From an uncultured Agathobacter sp. (GTDB lineage Bacteria > Bacillota > Clostridia > Lachnospirales > Lachnospiraceae), in assembly GCA_934358675.1 (NCBI GenBank), contig CAKRKX010000072.1:1-13189 (forward strand): a stretch of 13,189 nt of DNA. The letters are read 5' to 3'. Each line of letters opens with the position of its first letter. Position 1 is the stretch's first letter. The translations under genes and the position numbers were made by a program. Under the pieces are notes generated by a model. That model was not told where the DNA came from. It saw only the letters and a program-made list of their open reading frames with translations, and ran no database searches. Below are positions 1 through 7,944 of the stretch, one piece after another.

Positions 1-1358
1 TCGGTGATGGACTGGTATCCCAGATCCCTTCCCTTCTGATTTCTCTGTCAACCGGTATTCTTGTCACGAAGGGATCCAATGAGGCGGATTTCTCCGGCGT
101 TCTGGTAAAGCAGTTGTTTGGAATCCCGCGTGTGTTATATATCGTAGGAACCGTAATCATTTTCCTCGGTGTTGTAACGCCGCTGAATCTGGTGCTCTTC
201 GTAGGACTCGGTGTTGCATTCCTGCTTGCGGGAAGAAGTATCAGCCAGAATATCGGTGAGGAGACCATTGAAGAAGAGGTACAGCAGGCGGAGACGGAAG
301 CGGAGGAAATCCGAAAACCGGAGAATGTGGTATCGCTTTTGCAGGTGGATCCGATCGAGCTGGAATTCGGCTATGGTATCATTCCGCTTGCGGATGTTAA
401 TCAGGGCGGGGATCTTCTGGATCGTGTGGTTATGATTCGAAGACAGATCGCTTTGGAACTCGGTACGGTGGTGCCAATCATTCGTCTTCGTGATAATATC
501 CAGCTGAATCCGAATCAGTACATCATTAAGATCAAGGGCATTCAGGTGACAGAGGGCGAAATCCTGTTTGATCACTATATGGCGATGAATCCGGGTTATG
601 TCGAGGAGGAGATCACCGGTATTCCGACGTATGAACCGTCGTTCCATCTTCCTGCGATCTGGATCACGGAGGCACAGAGGGAGCGTGCGGAGAGTCTCGG
701 TTACACAGTTGTCGATGCGCCGTCCATTATCGCTACGCATCTGACGGAAGTGATCCGCAGTCATATTGCGGAGCTTCTTACAAGGCAGGATGTGCAGAAT
801 CTGGTCAACAACCTCAAGGAGAGCAATCCGGTGCTCGTTGACGAACTTACGCCGAAGCTGCTTGGGCTTGGTGAGATTCAGAAGGTTCTTCAGAATCTGC
901 TTGAGGAAGGTATCTCGATCCGGGATCTTCTTACGATTTTTGAGTCACTTGCCGATCATGCACAGACAACAAGAGATACGGATGTGCTGACAGAATATGT
1001 AAGACAAAGTTTAAAACGCGCAATTTCCAATAAGTACTTCCCGGCAAATGAGACAACGAGCGTGATCACGCTTGATCCGAAAGTGGAGCAGGAGATCATG
1101 TCTTCCGTTAAACAGACGGAACAGGGGGCGTACCTTACGATGGATCCGGAGAAAACACGTGCGATCATGGATTCTGTCGGAACGGAGACACAGAAACTTG
1201 AGGGGATCGGTAAAGCGGCAATCATCATTACATCGCCGATCGTGCGCATGTATTTTAAGAAACTTACGGAAGATTATTTCAAAGATTTGATTGTAGTATC
1301 GTATAATGAAGTGGAATCCGATGTGGAACTGCAATCAGTAGGGATGGTGACAGCGTAA
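1..1358 (+). CDS. flhA: Flagellar biosynthesis protein FlhA, C-terminal part (5' truncated by window)
   Basis: FlhA is the inner-membrane export gate of the flagellar type III secretion apparatus; its cytoplasmic domain docks chaperone-substrate complexes. The reading frame is open from base 3 with no start, so the N-terminal third lies outside the window. The first visible residues (GDGLVSQIPSLLIS, then STGILVTKGS) match the conserved FHIPEP-family segment just before the last transmembrane helices. Two hydrophobic stretches follow at about 123-230, then a long soluble region that fits the FlhA cytoplasmic domain, ending at the TAA at 1356-1358. About 452 codons are present of the usual 680-700. 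An internal ATG at 114 is not the start, because the family sequence continues upstream of it. The next gene, flhF, begins on the very next base, which fits a shared transcript and coupled translation. Confidence 0.96.
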   Translation, partial: GDGLVSQIPSLLISLSTGILVTKGSNEADFSGVLVKQLFGIPRVLYIVGTVIIFLGVVTPLNLVLFVGLGVAFLLAGRSISQNIGEETIEEEVQQAETEAEEIRKPENVVSLLQVDPIELEFGYGIIPLADVNQGGDLLDRVVMIRRQIALELGTVVPIIRLRDNIQLNPNQYIIKIKGIQVTEGEILFDHYMAMNPGYVEEEITGIPTYEPSFHLPAIWITEAQRERAESLGYTVVDAPSIIATHLTEVIRSHIAELLTRQDVQNLVNNLKESNPVLVDELTPKLLGLGEIQKVLQNLLEEGISIRDLLTIFESLADHAQTTRDTDVLTEYVRQSLKRAISNKYFPANETTSVITLDPKVEQEIMSSVKQTEQGAYLTMDPEKTRAIMDSVGTETQKLEGIGKAAIIITSPIVRMYFKKLTEDYFKDLIVVSYNEVESDVELQSVGMVTA

Positions 1359-2621
1359 ATGACAATCAACAAATTTCAGGGTAAGACCGAGGAAGAGGCA
1401 ATAGCAAAGGCAAAACAGGAATTCGGTGAGAATGCTGTAATCATGAATGTGAAGGAAGTTAAACCGAAGGGAGTGTTTCGCGCTTTTAAGAATTCAACGT
1501 ATGAGGTGACGGCGGCGATGGAAGAAAAGGAACAGTTTGTGAATCCGAAGCGGGCACTCCAGAACACGAAGAAGCTGCATGACAGCATTAATCTGTCCGC
1601 GGATGAAAAAATTGAGATCCCGAAGCTGGAGAATAAACCGGATTTCCGGGAATTGATCGCGAAGGCAAATAAGAAAGATACCCCTTCTTTGGATGAGCAG
1701 GAAGAGGCAAAGCTCGAGAAACGTCTTGATGACCTGTCAAACCGCCTGGAGGAGAGCCTTTCCCGTACTCCCAAGGGGGAGTCTGCGGATGAACCGGCTG
1801 CAGTGAAAGAGAAACCGAGCTCCGAGGAGTTTCACTTTGTACGCATTTTGTACAGTACGCTTTTGAAAAACGAGGTAAATGAAAAATACGTGAATCAGAT
1901 CCTCGATGAGATCGAGAAATTTATCCGGCCGGGCAACAGTGTGGATCTGATCCTTTCAAACGTATACCAGAAACTGATCCTGCGCTTCGGACAGCCGAAG
2001 CAGATCGATCTGTCGGGAAACAAGCCGAAGGTTCTGTTCTTTGTCGGACCGACCGGTGTGGGAAAGACGACAACGATTGCCAAGATCGCCTCGAAATACA
2101 AGGTGGAATTTGAAAAAAAGGTTGCTTTTATCACGGCGGATACCTATCGGATCGCAGCAACAGAGCAGCTGCAGGTATATGCAAATATTTTAGACGCACC
2201 GATGTCGATCGTTTATTCGCAGGATGAGATGAATGATGCGATCGCAAAGTTTGAGGAGTATGATCTGGTATTTGTGGATACTGCCGGATTTTCACATAAA
2301 AACGAGAAGCAGCGGAAGGATATGAAAACGTTGCTTGCCGGTGTGAATGAGGAGTATAATAAAGAAGTATATTTGGTTCTCAGCGCAACAACGAAATATG
2401 CGGATTTGCTCGATATTGTGGACAACTATCGGGAGATCGCGGATTACAAGCTGATCTTTACGAAACTGGATGAGACGACAACCTACGGAAATCTGTTGAA
2501 CATTAAGCTTTATTCCGGTGCGGATCTCTCTTATACGACAAACGGTCAGAATGTACCGGATGATATCGAAGTGTTCGATACACAGAAGATCGTGAAAAAG
2601 TTATTGGGAGGCAATTCGTAA
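1359..2621 (+). CDS. flhF: Flagellar biosynthesis SRP-type GTPase FlhF
   Basis: FlhF is the third SRP-family GTPase besides Ffh and FtsY; it places the nascent flagellar basal body at the membrane. The 420-residue protein has the usual layout. The N-terminal B domain opens with MTINKFQGKTEEEAIAKAK, a charged low-complexity linker spans about 60-155, and the NG GTPase domain covers about 158-417. Visible GTPase motifs are the P-loop GPTGVGKTTT (230-239), ADTYRIAATEQL (260-271), DTAG (307-310) and TKLD (368-371), followed by GQNVPDDIE (397-405) near the C-terminus. The ATG directly abuts the flhA stop codon with no intergenic base, and the stop overlaps the flhG start (TAATG). All GTP-binding motifs look intact, so the protein should be active. 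Its partner FlhG is the next gene. Confidence 0.97.
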   Translation: MTINKFQGKTEEEAIAKAKQEFGENAVIMNVKEVKPKGVFRAFKNSTYEVTAAMEEKEQFVNPKRALQNTKKLHDSINLSADEKIEIPKLENKPDFRELIAKANKKDTPSLDEQEEAKLEKRLDDLSNRLEESLSRTPKGESADEPAAVKEKPSSEEFHFVRILYSTLLKNEVNEKYVNQILDEIEKFIRPGNSVDLILSNVYQKLILRFGQPKQIDLSGNKPKVLFFVGPTGVGKTTTIAKIASKYKVEFEKKVAFITADTYRIAATEQLQVYANILDAPMSIVYSQDEMNDAIAKFEEYDLVFVDTAGFSHKNEKQRKDMKTLLAGVNEEYNKEVYLVLSATTKYADLLDIVDNYREIADYKLIFTKLDETTTYGNLLNIKLYSGADLSYTTNGQNVPDDIEVFDTQKIVKKLLGGNS

Positions 2622-3499
2622 TGGATCAGGCACAACAGTTGCGCAATGTAATCAAGAAACATAACCAGATCAATCAGAATACGGCGAGAGTTGTGACGGT
2701 GACGAGCGGCAAGGGTGGTGTAGGCAAGTCGAATCTTGCAGTCAACCTTGCGGTACAACTTCGAAAGCAAGGCAAGCGTGTGGTTATTTTTGACGCGGAC
2801 TTCGGACTTGCGAATGTGGAAGTGATGTTTGGCGCGATACCGCAGTATAACCTTTCGGATTTTATTTATCGTGGAAAAGGAATCAAGGAGATCATTACAC
2901 CGGGACCGATGGATATTGGATTTATCTCGGGAGGATCCGGTATTATCGGTCTGAATAATCTGTATCGGGAACAGATTATGTATCTGGTAAAATCAATTAA
3001 TGAGTTGAATGATCTCGCAGATTTTATTATTATAGATACAGGGGCAGGAATTTCGGATCAGGTGCTGGAATTTGTGATGGCAAGTCCGGAAGTGCTTCTT
3101 GTATCGACGCCGGAGCCAAGTTCACTTACGGACTCTTACTCGCTTTTGAAAGCGTTATACCGGAATCCGAATTTTGTTGCAGGTTCGACGACCATTCATG
3201 TCGTGTCAAACCGTGTGACAAGTTCCGAGGAGGGGCAGGCGGTCTATGACAAGTTGAATTCCGTGGTATCGCAGTTCTTGCATGGAGAGTTGAACTATCT
3301 GGGGATGATTCCTCAGGATGCGGCTTTGGAGAAGGCTGTGCGGCAGCAACAGACGGTTTCTTTACTGGAGCCGAATGCAAAGTCTGTCAAGGCGTTTGAA
3401 GTTCTTGCGGGTAATTTATTAAACGGAACACACAATCTGGTAACGATGAGAAGGGGAATCGGCCAGATGTTTTCCAGTTTTCTTATGGGGCATAAATAG
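2621..3499 (+). CDS. flhG: MinD-like ATPase FlhG (YlxH/FleN), flagellar number regulator
   Basis: FlhG is a ParA/MinD-type P-loop ATPase that controls flagellar number and stimulates FlhF GTP hydrolysis. The 292-residue protein starts MDQAQQLRN, which contains the DQAxxLR motif known from FlhG proteins as the FlhF-activating element. The deviant Walker A, SGKGGVGKS, lies at 29-37, with the signature lysine at 31 and the P-loop lysine at 36. FDADFGLANVEVMFG follows at 57-71, and the Walker B region FIIIDTGAGIS at 135-145. The last residues (about 277-291, RRGIGQMFSSFLMG) could form the short amphipathic membrane-targeting helix seen in MinD/FlhG. The start ATG overlaps the flhF TAA by one base, with GGGAGG at 2606-2611 as ribosome binding site. 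The overlap suggests coupled synthesis of the two interacting partners. Confidence 0.96.
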   Translation: MDQAQQLRNVIKKHNQINQNTARVVTVTSGKGGVGKSNLAVNLAVQLRKQGKRVVIFDADFGLANVEVMFGAIPQYNLSDFIYRGKGIKEIITPGPMDIGFISGGSGIIGLNNLYREQIMYLVKSINELNDLADFIIIDTGAGISDQVLEFVMASPEVLLVSTPEPSSLTDSYSLLKALYRNPNFVAGSTTIHVVSNRVTSSEEGQAVYDKLNSVVSQFLHGELNYLGMIPQDAALEKAVRQQQTVSLLEPNAKSVKAFEVLAGNLLNGTHNLVTMRRGIGQMFSSFLMGHK

Positions 3500-3511
3500 G
3501 AGAATAAGAGT

Positions 3512-4249
3512 ATGGATTTTTCCAATATCATAATTCCAGGTGACAAAATTGATATTCGCCTAATCCATCAGGTGAATGCCGAGAAAAATGGTGGCCAGAA
3601 GGCGCAGGTATACCAGAGCAATGTGAGCGAGTTTATCTCGGGGCAGGAGATGGAGATTCTGATGCCGATGCAGGGAGGCAAGATGGTTCTGCTGCAGATC
3701 GGTGCGGAGTGTCAGTTTGTGTTCTATACGAGAAGAGGACTCTACAGCTGCGATGTGGTCGTGCGTGAGCGTTATCGCAAGGATAATCTGTATCTGCTTC
3801 GCGTTCTGCTCAAAAAACAACCGACGCGTTTTCAGAGGCGGGAGTTCTTCCGTATCGCTTTTGTCACGGAGATGCAGTTGTTGGAAATTACAGAGGAAGT
3901 GGCGGCTTTAAAAACAACGGAACAGTTGTTTATGGAAAGCCAGGATGTGAAATACATTGATCAGAAGAAGAAAGCGATGCTTCGTGATATCAGTGGAGGC
4001 GGTGTCAAATTTACCGGAGAGACACAACTTGAGCCGGGTCAGTTTGTTCTTCTGACGTTTCGGCTGGTCAATGAGAACACGGATGAATGCTTTCATCTTG
4101 TGAGCCAGATCGTGGCTACACAGAAGGAAGATGCAGACCGGTATAGTTGCAGGGCAAAGTTTATTTTTAAAGATCTGCGGGATCGAGAGAAGATCGTTCG
4201 TTTTGTCTTTGAAGAAGAACGTAGAATCCGCAGGAAAGAGGTTGGGTGA
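3512..4249 (+). CDS. PilZ-domain flagellar brake protein, YcgR/YpfA family
   Basis: Proteins of this family bind cyclic di-GMP and slow the flagellar motor. The 245-residue sequence has an N-terminal YcgR-N-like beta domain (about 5-100) and a C-terminal PilZ domain (about 105-240). The two c-di-GMP-contact motifs are visible: RxxxR as RREFFR (arginines 110 and 114) and DxSxxG as DISGGG (159-164). The C-terminus IVRFVFEEERRIRRKE is typical of the family. The spacing between the two motifs (44 residues) is longer than the roughly 20-30 seen in well-known PilZ domains, implying an inserted helix or loop. The ribosome binding site AGGAG (3498-3502) overlaps the flhG stop codon. The gene sits between flhG and cheB, which couples a second-messenger brake to the chemotaxis block. 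Orthology to B. subtilis YpfA (DgrA) is likely, but no symbol is assigned. Confidence 0.9.
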   Translation: MDFSNIIIPGDKIDIRLIHQVNAEKNGGQKAQVYQSNVSEFISGQEMEILMPMQGGKMVLLQIGAECQFVFYTRRGLYSCDVVVRERYRKDNLYLLRVLLKKQPTRFQRREFFRIAFVTEMQLLEITEEVAALKTTEQLFMESQDVKYIDQKKKAMLRDISGGGVKFTGETQLEPGQFVLLTFRLVNENTDECFHLVSQIVATQKEDADRYSCRAKFIFKDLRDREKIVRFVFEEERRIRRKEVG

Positions 4250-5310
4250 TGGGGATGAAGAAAAACATATTAGTGGTTGATGATTCTGCACTCATGAGAA
4301 GAATTATTTGTGATATAATCAACTCAGATGAAAATTTTCAAGCAACTGATTTTTGCAGAGATGGACTTGAAGCTTATGAAAGACTCAAGGTAAAGTCCTA
4401 TGACGGCGTTGTATTGGATGTCAATATGCCCCGTATGGACGGTCTTCAGTTATTGGATCGATTACAGAAGGAAGGCATTAAAGCCAGGGTTGTTATGGTC
4501 AGCACCTTAACGACCAAGGATGCGGAAGTTACCATTCTTGCGATGGAACGGGGCGCGATCGATTTCGTGACCAAGCCGAACAATGTGATCGAAGCCAAAG
4601 GCGAAGAGTTCAAAAAACAGTTACTGTCGGTTCTTACCGCTGTGTATGATACGCAGGTGTTTAAGAGAACAACGGTTACAAGCAGAAAGCCGTCCGGATC
4701 GGTAAAGCATATTAAACCGCTCCGTACCGATAAGAAGCTTGTGGCGCTTGCATGTTCCACAGGAGGTCCGAAGGCATTACAGAGTGTCATTCCGTATCTG
4801 CCGAAGAACCTCGATGCACCGGTAGTTCTTGTACAGCATATGCCGGCCGGTTTTACCAAATCTATGGCTGACCGTTTGAATGAACTGAGTGAAGTCTCTG
4901 TGAAAGAAGCACAGGAAGGGGACGCTCTTGAAAAAGGACACGTATACGTCGCACCGGGCGGAAAGCATATGGAGGTTGTGAAAATGCGTGATGGAACGCA
5001 TAAGATCAAGCTGAACGATATGCCACCGATCGGAGGCCTTCGCCCATGTGCCAACATTATGTATGATTCGCTTTCCAAGACGGACTACGATGAGATCATC
5101 TGTACCGTGCTTACCGGAATGGGAGCAGACGGAACGAACGGTATCCTTTCACTGAACCGGACGAAGCCGATTCACGTGATCGCACAGGATGCACAGACAT
5201 GTGTGGTATACGGAATGCCAAGAGCGATTGCAGAGGCCGGAATGGTCGATGAAGTAGTTCCTCTCGAACAGGTTGCTAAAACAATCACAAAGAATGTGGG
5301 GGTAAAATAG
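4249..5310 (+). CDS. cheB: Chemotaxis response regulator protein-glutamate methylesterase CheB
   Basis: CheB demethylates (and in many species deamidates) chemoreceptor glutamates when phosphorylated by CheA, giving adaptation. With the ATG at 4249 the protein has 353 residues. The receiver domain (about 5-120) has the acidic pair VVDDS (aspartates 11 and 12), phospho-acceptor aspartate 57 in LDVNMPRMDG, and lysine 109 in DFVTKP. The methylesterase domain (about 160-350) has the catalytic triad Ser170 (ACSTGGP), His197 (VQHMPAGF) and Asp294 (LTGMGADGTNG). The chosen start overlaps the pilZ stop as TGATG and has GAGG at 4238-4241 seven bases upstream. A GTG at 4246 and an ATG at 4255 are also in frame, but the first is too close to the ribosome binding site and the second has no clear site of its own. 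All key residues are present. Confidence 0.96.
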   Translation: MGMKKNILVVDDSALMRRIICDIINSDENFQATDFCRDGLEAYERLKVKSYDGVVLDVNMPRMDGLQLLDRLQKEGIKARVVMVSTLTTKDAEVTILAMERGAIDFVTKPNNVIEAKGEEFKKQLLSVLTAVYDTQVFKRTTVTSRKPSGSVKHIKPLRTDKKLVALACSTGGPKALQSVIPYLPKNLDAPVVLVQHMPAGFTKSMADRLNELSEVSVKEAQEGDALEKGHVYVAPGGKHMEVVKMRDGTHKIKLNDMPPIGGLRPCANIMYDSLSKTDYDEIICTVLTGMGADGTNGILSLNRTKPIHVIAQDAQTCVVYGMPRAIAEAGMVDEVVPLEQVAKTITKNVGVK

Positions 5311-5311
5311 T

Positions 5312-7411
5312 ATGGATGTAAGCCAGTATCTAGAAATATTTATTGATGAGAGTGCAGAGCATCTGCAGACCTTAAGCGACTGCATTATGATGCTCGAAAA
5401 GGAACCGGATAACAAAGACACCATCAACGAAGTATTCCGTGCTGCCCACTCGTTAAAGGGTATGGCAGGAACGATGGGATTCAAGAGAATGCAGCATCTG
5501 ACACATGATATGGAAAATGTGTTCCAGGAAGTTCGCAGCGATAAGATCCCGGTCGACAGTCCGATGATCGACCTTTTGTTCAAATGCCTGGATGCAATTG
5601 ATGGTTATCTTGAAAATATTAAGGCAACTTCCGATGAGGGAACCGAGGATAATGAGATTATTATCAAGGAACTCAATGATTTTATCGCAAAAGCAAATGG
5701 TGGAGCCGTGGCAGAAACTCCGGCTGCCAATGCAGCTGCTGCGTCAGAAAGAACATCGGACGCAGAAACAGGCAAGAAAAATGCCGGATTTGAAAAGTTT
5801 GAACTGAACAATTCAGAATTGAAAGCTGTCACAACTGCAAAGGACAGCGGATTACATATTTACGGTGTAAAAGTTACCGTTGATCAGGAATGTCTCCTGA
5901 AGGCGGCACGTGCATTCCTCGTATTTAAAGCGGTGGAAGAAATAGGTGAAATCCTTGTATATCGTCCGAGTTCACAGGATATCGAGGACGAAAAATTCGA
6001 ACTAGATTTCAGCTTCTATGTCGGTTCTCAGGAGAGTCTCGATAAGATTCTTGCTGCAGCAAAGAAAGTGTCTGAGATTACAGATGCAGTAGGCGAGGAG
6101 ATTACGGATTTCTCTACACAGGATGAGGAACCGAAGAAAGAAGAGACAGCACCTGCAGAGGCGACTCCTTCGGCACCTGCACAGCCTGCAGCAAAGGCAC
6201 CGGAAAAGAAATCGAGCACACCGGCTAAGAAAGCACCAGTTGGTAAACCGGCAACAAACCGTACGGTCCGTGTGGATATTGAAAAGCTGGATGCACTGAT
6301 GAATCAGGTATCTGAGCTTATTATTGCAAAGAACAGTCTTGTGTCGATCAGTTCCACCGAGAGCGGAAGCTTTAACAATCAGGGATTCCATGAGCAGATC
6401 GAGTATCTGGAGCGTATTACAACGAACCTGCATGAGTCTGTTATGAAAGTTCGAATGGTTCCTATCGAGAGCGTTGTAAACAAGTTCCCGAGAATGATTC
6501 GAGACCTGTCGAGAACATTGAACAAGAAGATGGAACTGGTTATGACCGGTGAGGACACAGAACTTGATCGTACTGTAGTCGATCAGATCGGTGATCCGTT
6601 ACAGCATTTGCTTCGTAATTCCGCCGATCACGGTCTGGAGGATACTGAGCTTCGTATTCAGAGAGGTAAGCCGGAAGTCGGAAATATTTTCCTGAATGCA
6701 TATCAGGAAGGTAACAACGTTATCATCCAGGTTGGCGATGACGGTAACGGTATTGATACGGAAGCGGTAAAAGAGAAAGCCATTGAGAGAGGCATCATCA
6801 CACCGGAACAGGCTGATGCAATGACTCAGAAAGAAATCATTAATCTGCTGTTTATGCCTAGCTTCTCTATGGCAAAGAAGATCACCGATATTTCGGGCAG
6901 AGGTGTAGGTCTTGATGTTGTCAAGTCCAATATCGAGCAGCTTGGCGGTGATGTGGAAGTACAGACAAAACTTGGAGAGGGAACAACCTTTACCGTACGT
7001 CTTCCACTTACACTTGCAATTATTCAGGCACTCATGGTTGAAGTGCGTGATGAAAAATATGCGATCGCACTTGGCTCGATTGCAAACATTGAGAATATTC
7101 CGGTTACGGATATCAAATATGTGGAAGCAAAAGAAGTGATCCACCTGCGTGGCAATGTGATTCCGCTTGTTCGTCTGGACAAGATTCTGGATCTTGATCC
7201 GCTTGAAAACGGACCGGAGAATCTTACCGTTGTTATTGTTAAGCGCGGAGACAGTCAGGTTGGTCTCGTAGTAGACAAGCTGATCGGTCAGCAGGAAATC
7301 GTAATCAAGTCGTTAGGCAAGTACATTAATGGTAATAAGCTGATCAGCGGTGCTACCATCCTTGGAGATGGCGAAGTTGCCCTGATTCTTGATGCCAATA
7401 CTTTGATGTAA
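5312..7411 (+). CDS. cheA: Chemotaxis sensor histidine kinase CheA
   Basis: CheA is the central kinase of chemotaxis; it autophosphorylates and passes phosphate to CheY and CheB. The 699-residue protein has all five domains. P1 (1-130) carries the phosphorylated His46 in AAHSLKG. P2, the regulator-docking domain, covers about 180-266. A Pro/Ala/Lys-rich linker covers about 267-315. The P3 dimerisation helices cover about 316-385. In the P4 ATP-binding domain the N box HLLRNSADHG lies at 432-441, G1 DDGNG at 476-480, the F box FMPSFSM at 514-520 and G2 GRGVGLD at 529-535. P5, a CheW-like coupling domain, runs from about 566 to the end. A second low-complexity Ala-rich linker (about 128-160) separates P1 and P2. 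The gene begins one base after the cheB stop, behind a G-rich site (GGGGG near 5297-5301), and is followed by cheW. No catalytic box is degraded. Confidence 0.98.
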   Translation: MDVSQYLEIFIDESAEHLQTLSDCIMMLEKEPDNKDTINEVFRAAHSLKGMAGTMGFKRMQHLTHDMENVFQEVRSDKIPVDSPMIDLLFKCLDAIDGYLENIKATSDEGTEDNEIIIKELNDFIAKANGGAVAETPAANAAAASERTSDAETGKKNAGFEKFELNNSELKAVTTAKDSGLHIYGVKVTVDQECLLKAARAFLVFKAVEEIGEILVYRPSSQDIEDEKFELDFSFYVGSQESLDKILAAAKKVSEITDAVGEEITDFSTQDEEPKKEETAPAEATPSAPAQPAAKAPEKKSSTPAKKAPVGKPATNRTVRVDIEKLDALMNQVSELIIAKNSLVSISSTESGSFNNQGFHEQIEYLERITTNLHESVMKVRMVPIESVVNKFPRMIRDLSRTLNKKMELVMTGEDTELDRTVVDQIGDPLQHLLRNSADHGLEDTELRIQRGKPEVGNIFLNAYQEGNNVIIQVGDDGNGIDTEAVKEKAIERGIITPEQADAMTQKEIINLLFMPSFSMAKKITDISGRGVGLDVVKSNIEQLGGDVEVQTKLGEGTTFTVRLPLTLAIIQALMVEVRDEKYAIALGSIANIENIPVTDIKYVEAKEVIHLRGNVIPLVRLDKILDLDPLENGPENLTVVIVKRGDSQVGLVVDKLIGQQEIVIKSLGKYINGNKLISGATILGDGEVALILDANTLM

Positions 7412-7425
7412 CGGGGGTGGAGCAC

Positions 7426-7893
7426 ATGACAGATAACAAAATCGAAACAACACAGACAGAAACCAAACAGTATATCGTTGTCCAGATCGGAAGCGAAAAA
7501 TACGGAATTGATATCCGTTATGTAGATAATATTGTTCGTATGCAGAAGATTACACGTGTGCCGAAGGCACAGGTATATTTTAAGGGCATCATCAACCTCA
7601 GAGGTGAGATTGTACCGGTAATGAGCATCCGGACCAAGATGGGACTTGATGAGGATGTGATCACCAATGCATCACGTATCATCATTTTAAAACTTGAAGA
7701 GAAGGGCTCTCTCGGTGTGATTGTGGATCAGGTATGTGAAGTTGTAACACTTTCACCGGATCAGATCGAGACAAATAACATCAATTCGAGCCACGTAAAG
7801 GATTCCTTCATCAACGGAATCGGTAAGAATGGGGATCAGTTGATTTCTCTGTTTGAGATCAACTCGATCGTTGACGAGAAAGAGAACGCATAA
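7426..7893 (+). CDS. cheW: Chemotaxis coupling protein CheW
   Basis: CheW bridges chemoreceptors and CheA in signalling arrays. With the ATG at 7426 the protein has 155 residues, normal for the family. The single CheW domain spans about 14-150. Recognisable parts are YIVVQIGSEKYGIDI (16-30), VPKAQVYFKGIINLRGEIVPV (46-66, with the conserved NLRG turn) and the later VDQVCEVV segment. The start was chosen because GGGGGTG (7413-7419) lies six bases upstream; the in-frame GTG at 7417 falls inside that ribosome binding site and would add MEH. The gene follows cheA after 14 bases, and the paired products are expected in stoichiometric complexes. A perfect inverted repeat lies immediately downstream, before cheC. 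Confidence 0.96.
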   Translation: MTDNKIETTQTETKQYIVVQIGSEKYGIDIRYVDNIVRMQKITRVPKAQVYFKGIINLRGEIVPVMSIRTKMGLDEDVITNASRIIILKLEEKGSLGVIVDQVCEVVTLSPDQIETNNINSSHVKDSFINGIGKNGDQLISLFEINSIVDEKENA

Positions 7894-7899
7894 TGATCA

Positions 7900-7926
7900 A
7901 TATAGTGAGGCATTGCCTCACTATAT
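7900..7926 (+). other. Perfect 13-bp inverted repeat between cheW and cheC (RNA hairpin, not a canonical terminator)
   Basis: ATATAGTGAGGCA at 7900-7912 is mirrored exactly by TGCCTCACTATAT at 7914-7926 around one central T. In RNA this would form a stem of about 11-12 bp with a 3-5 nt loop. No U tract follows on the + strand (ATGTTATTGG comes next), and none flanks it on the other strand, so it does not look like a standard rho-independent terminator. It ends just upstream of the cheC ribosome binding site (GGAGG at 7935-7939). An mRNA processing or stabilising element, or a partial attenuator that sets the cheW/cheC expression ratio, would fit; this is inference. It occupies most of the largest gap inside the fla/che block (51 nt). 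Confidence 0.75.
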
Positions 7927-7944
7927 ATGTTATTGGAGGAATGT

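Noticed and set aside
135..764. 209-codon minus-strand frame opposite flhA
   Set aside because: The translation is Arg/His/Ile-rich without domain features and mirrors the coding frame of flhA.
4446..5078. 210-codon open frame on the minus strand opposite cheB
   Set aside because: It lies entirely within a gene with intact catalytic motifs, has no recognisable domain or ribosome binding site, and is explained by the codon bias of cheB.
6599..7144. 181-codon minus-strand frame opposite cheA
   Set aside because: It overlaps the highly conserved P4 kinase domain and has no gene-like features of its own.
7871..7906. Possible promoter before cheC (TTGACG with CATAAT or TATAGT)
   Set aside because: Spacing is 12 bases to CATAAT and 24 bases to TATAGT, neither near 17, and the second lies in the inverted repeat.
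7900..7926. Inverted repeat as a standard rho-independent terminator
   Set aside because: No U tract follows on either strand, and the next gene starts 18 bases later with no promoter of its own visible.
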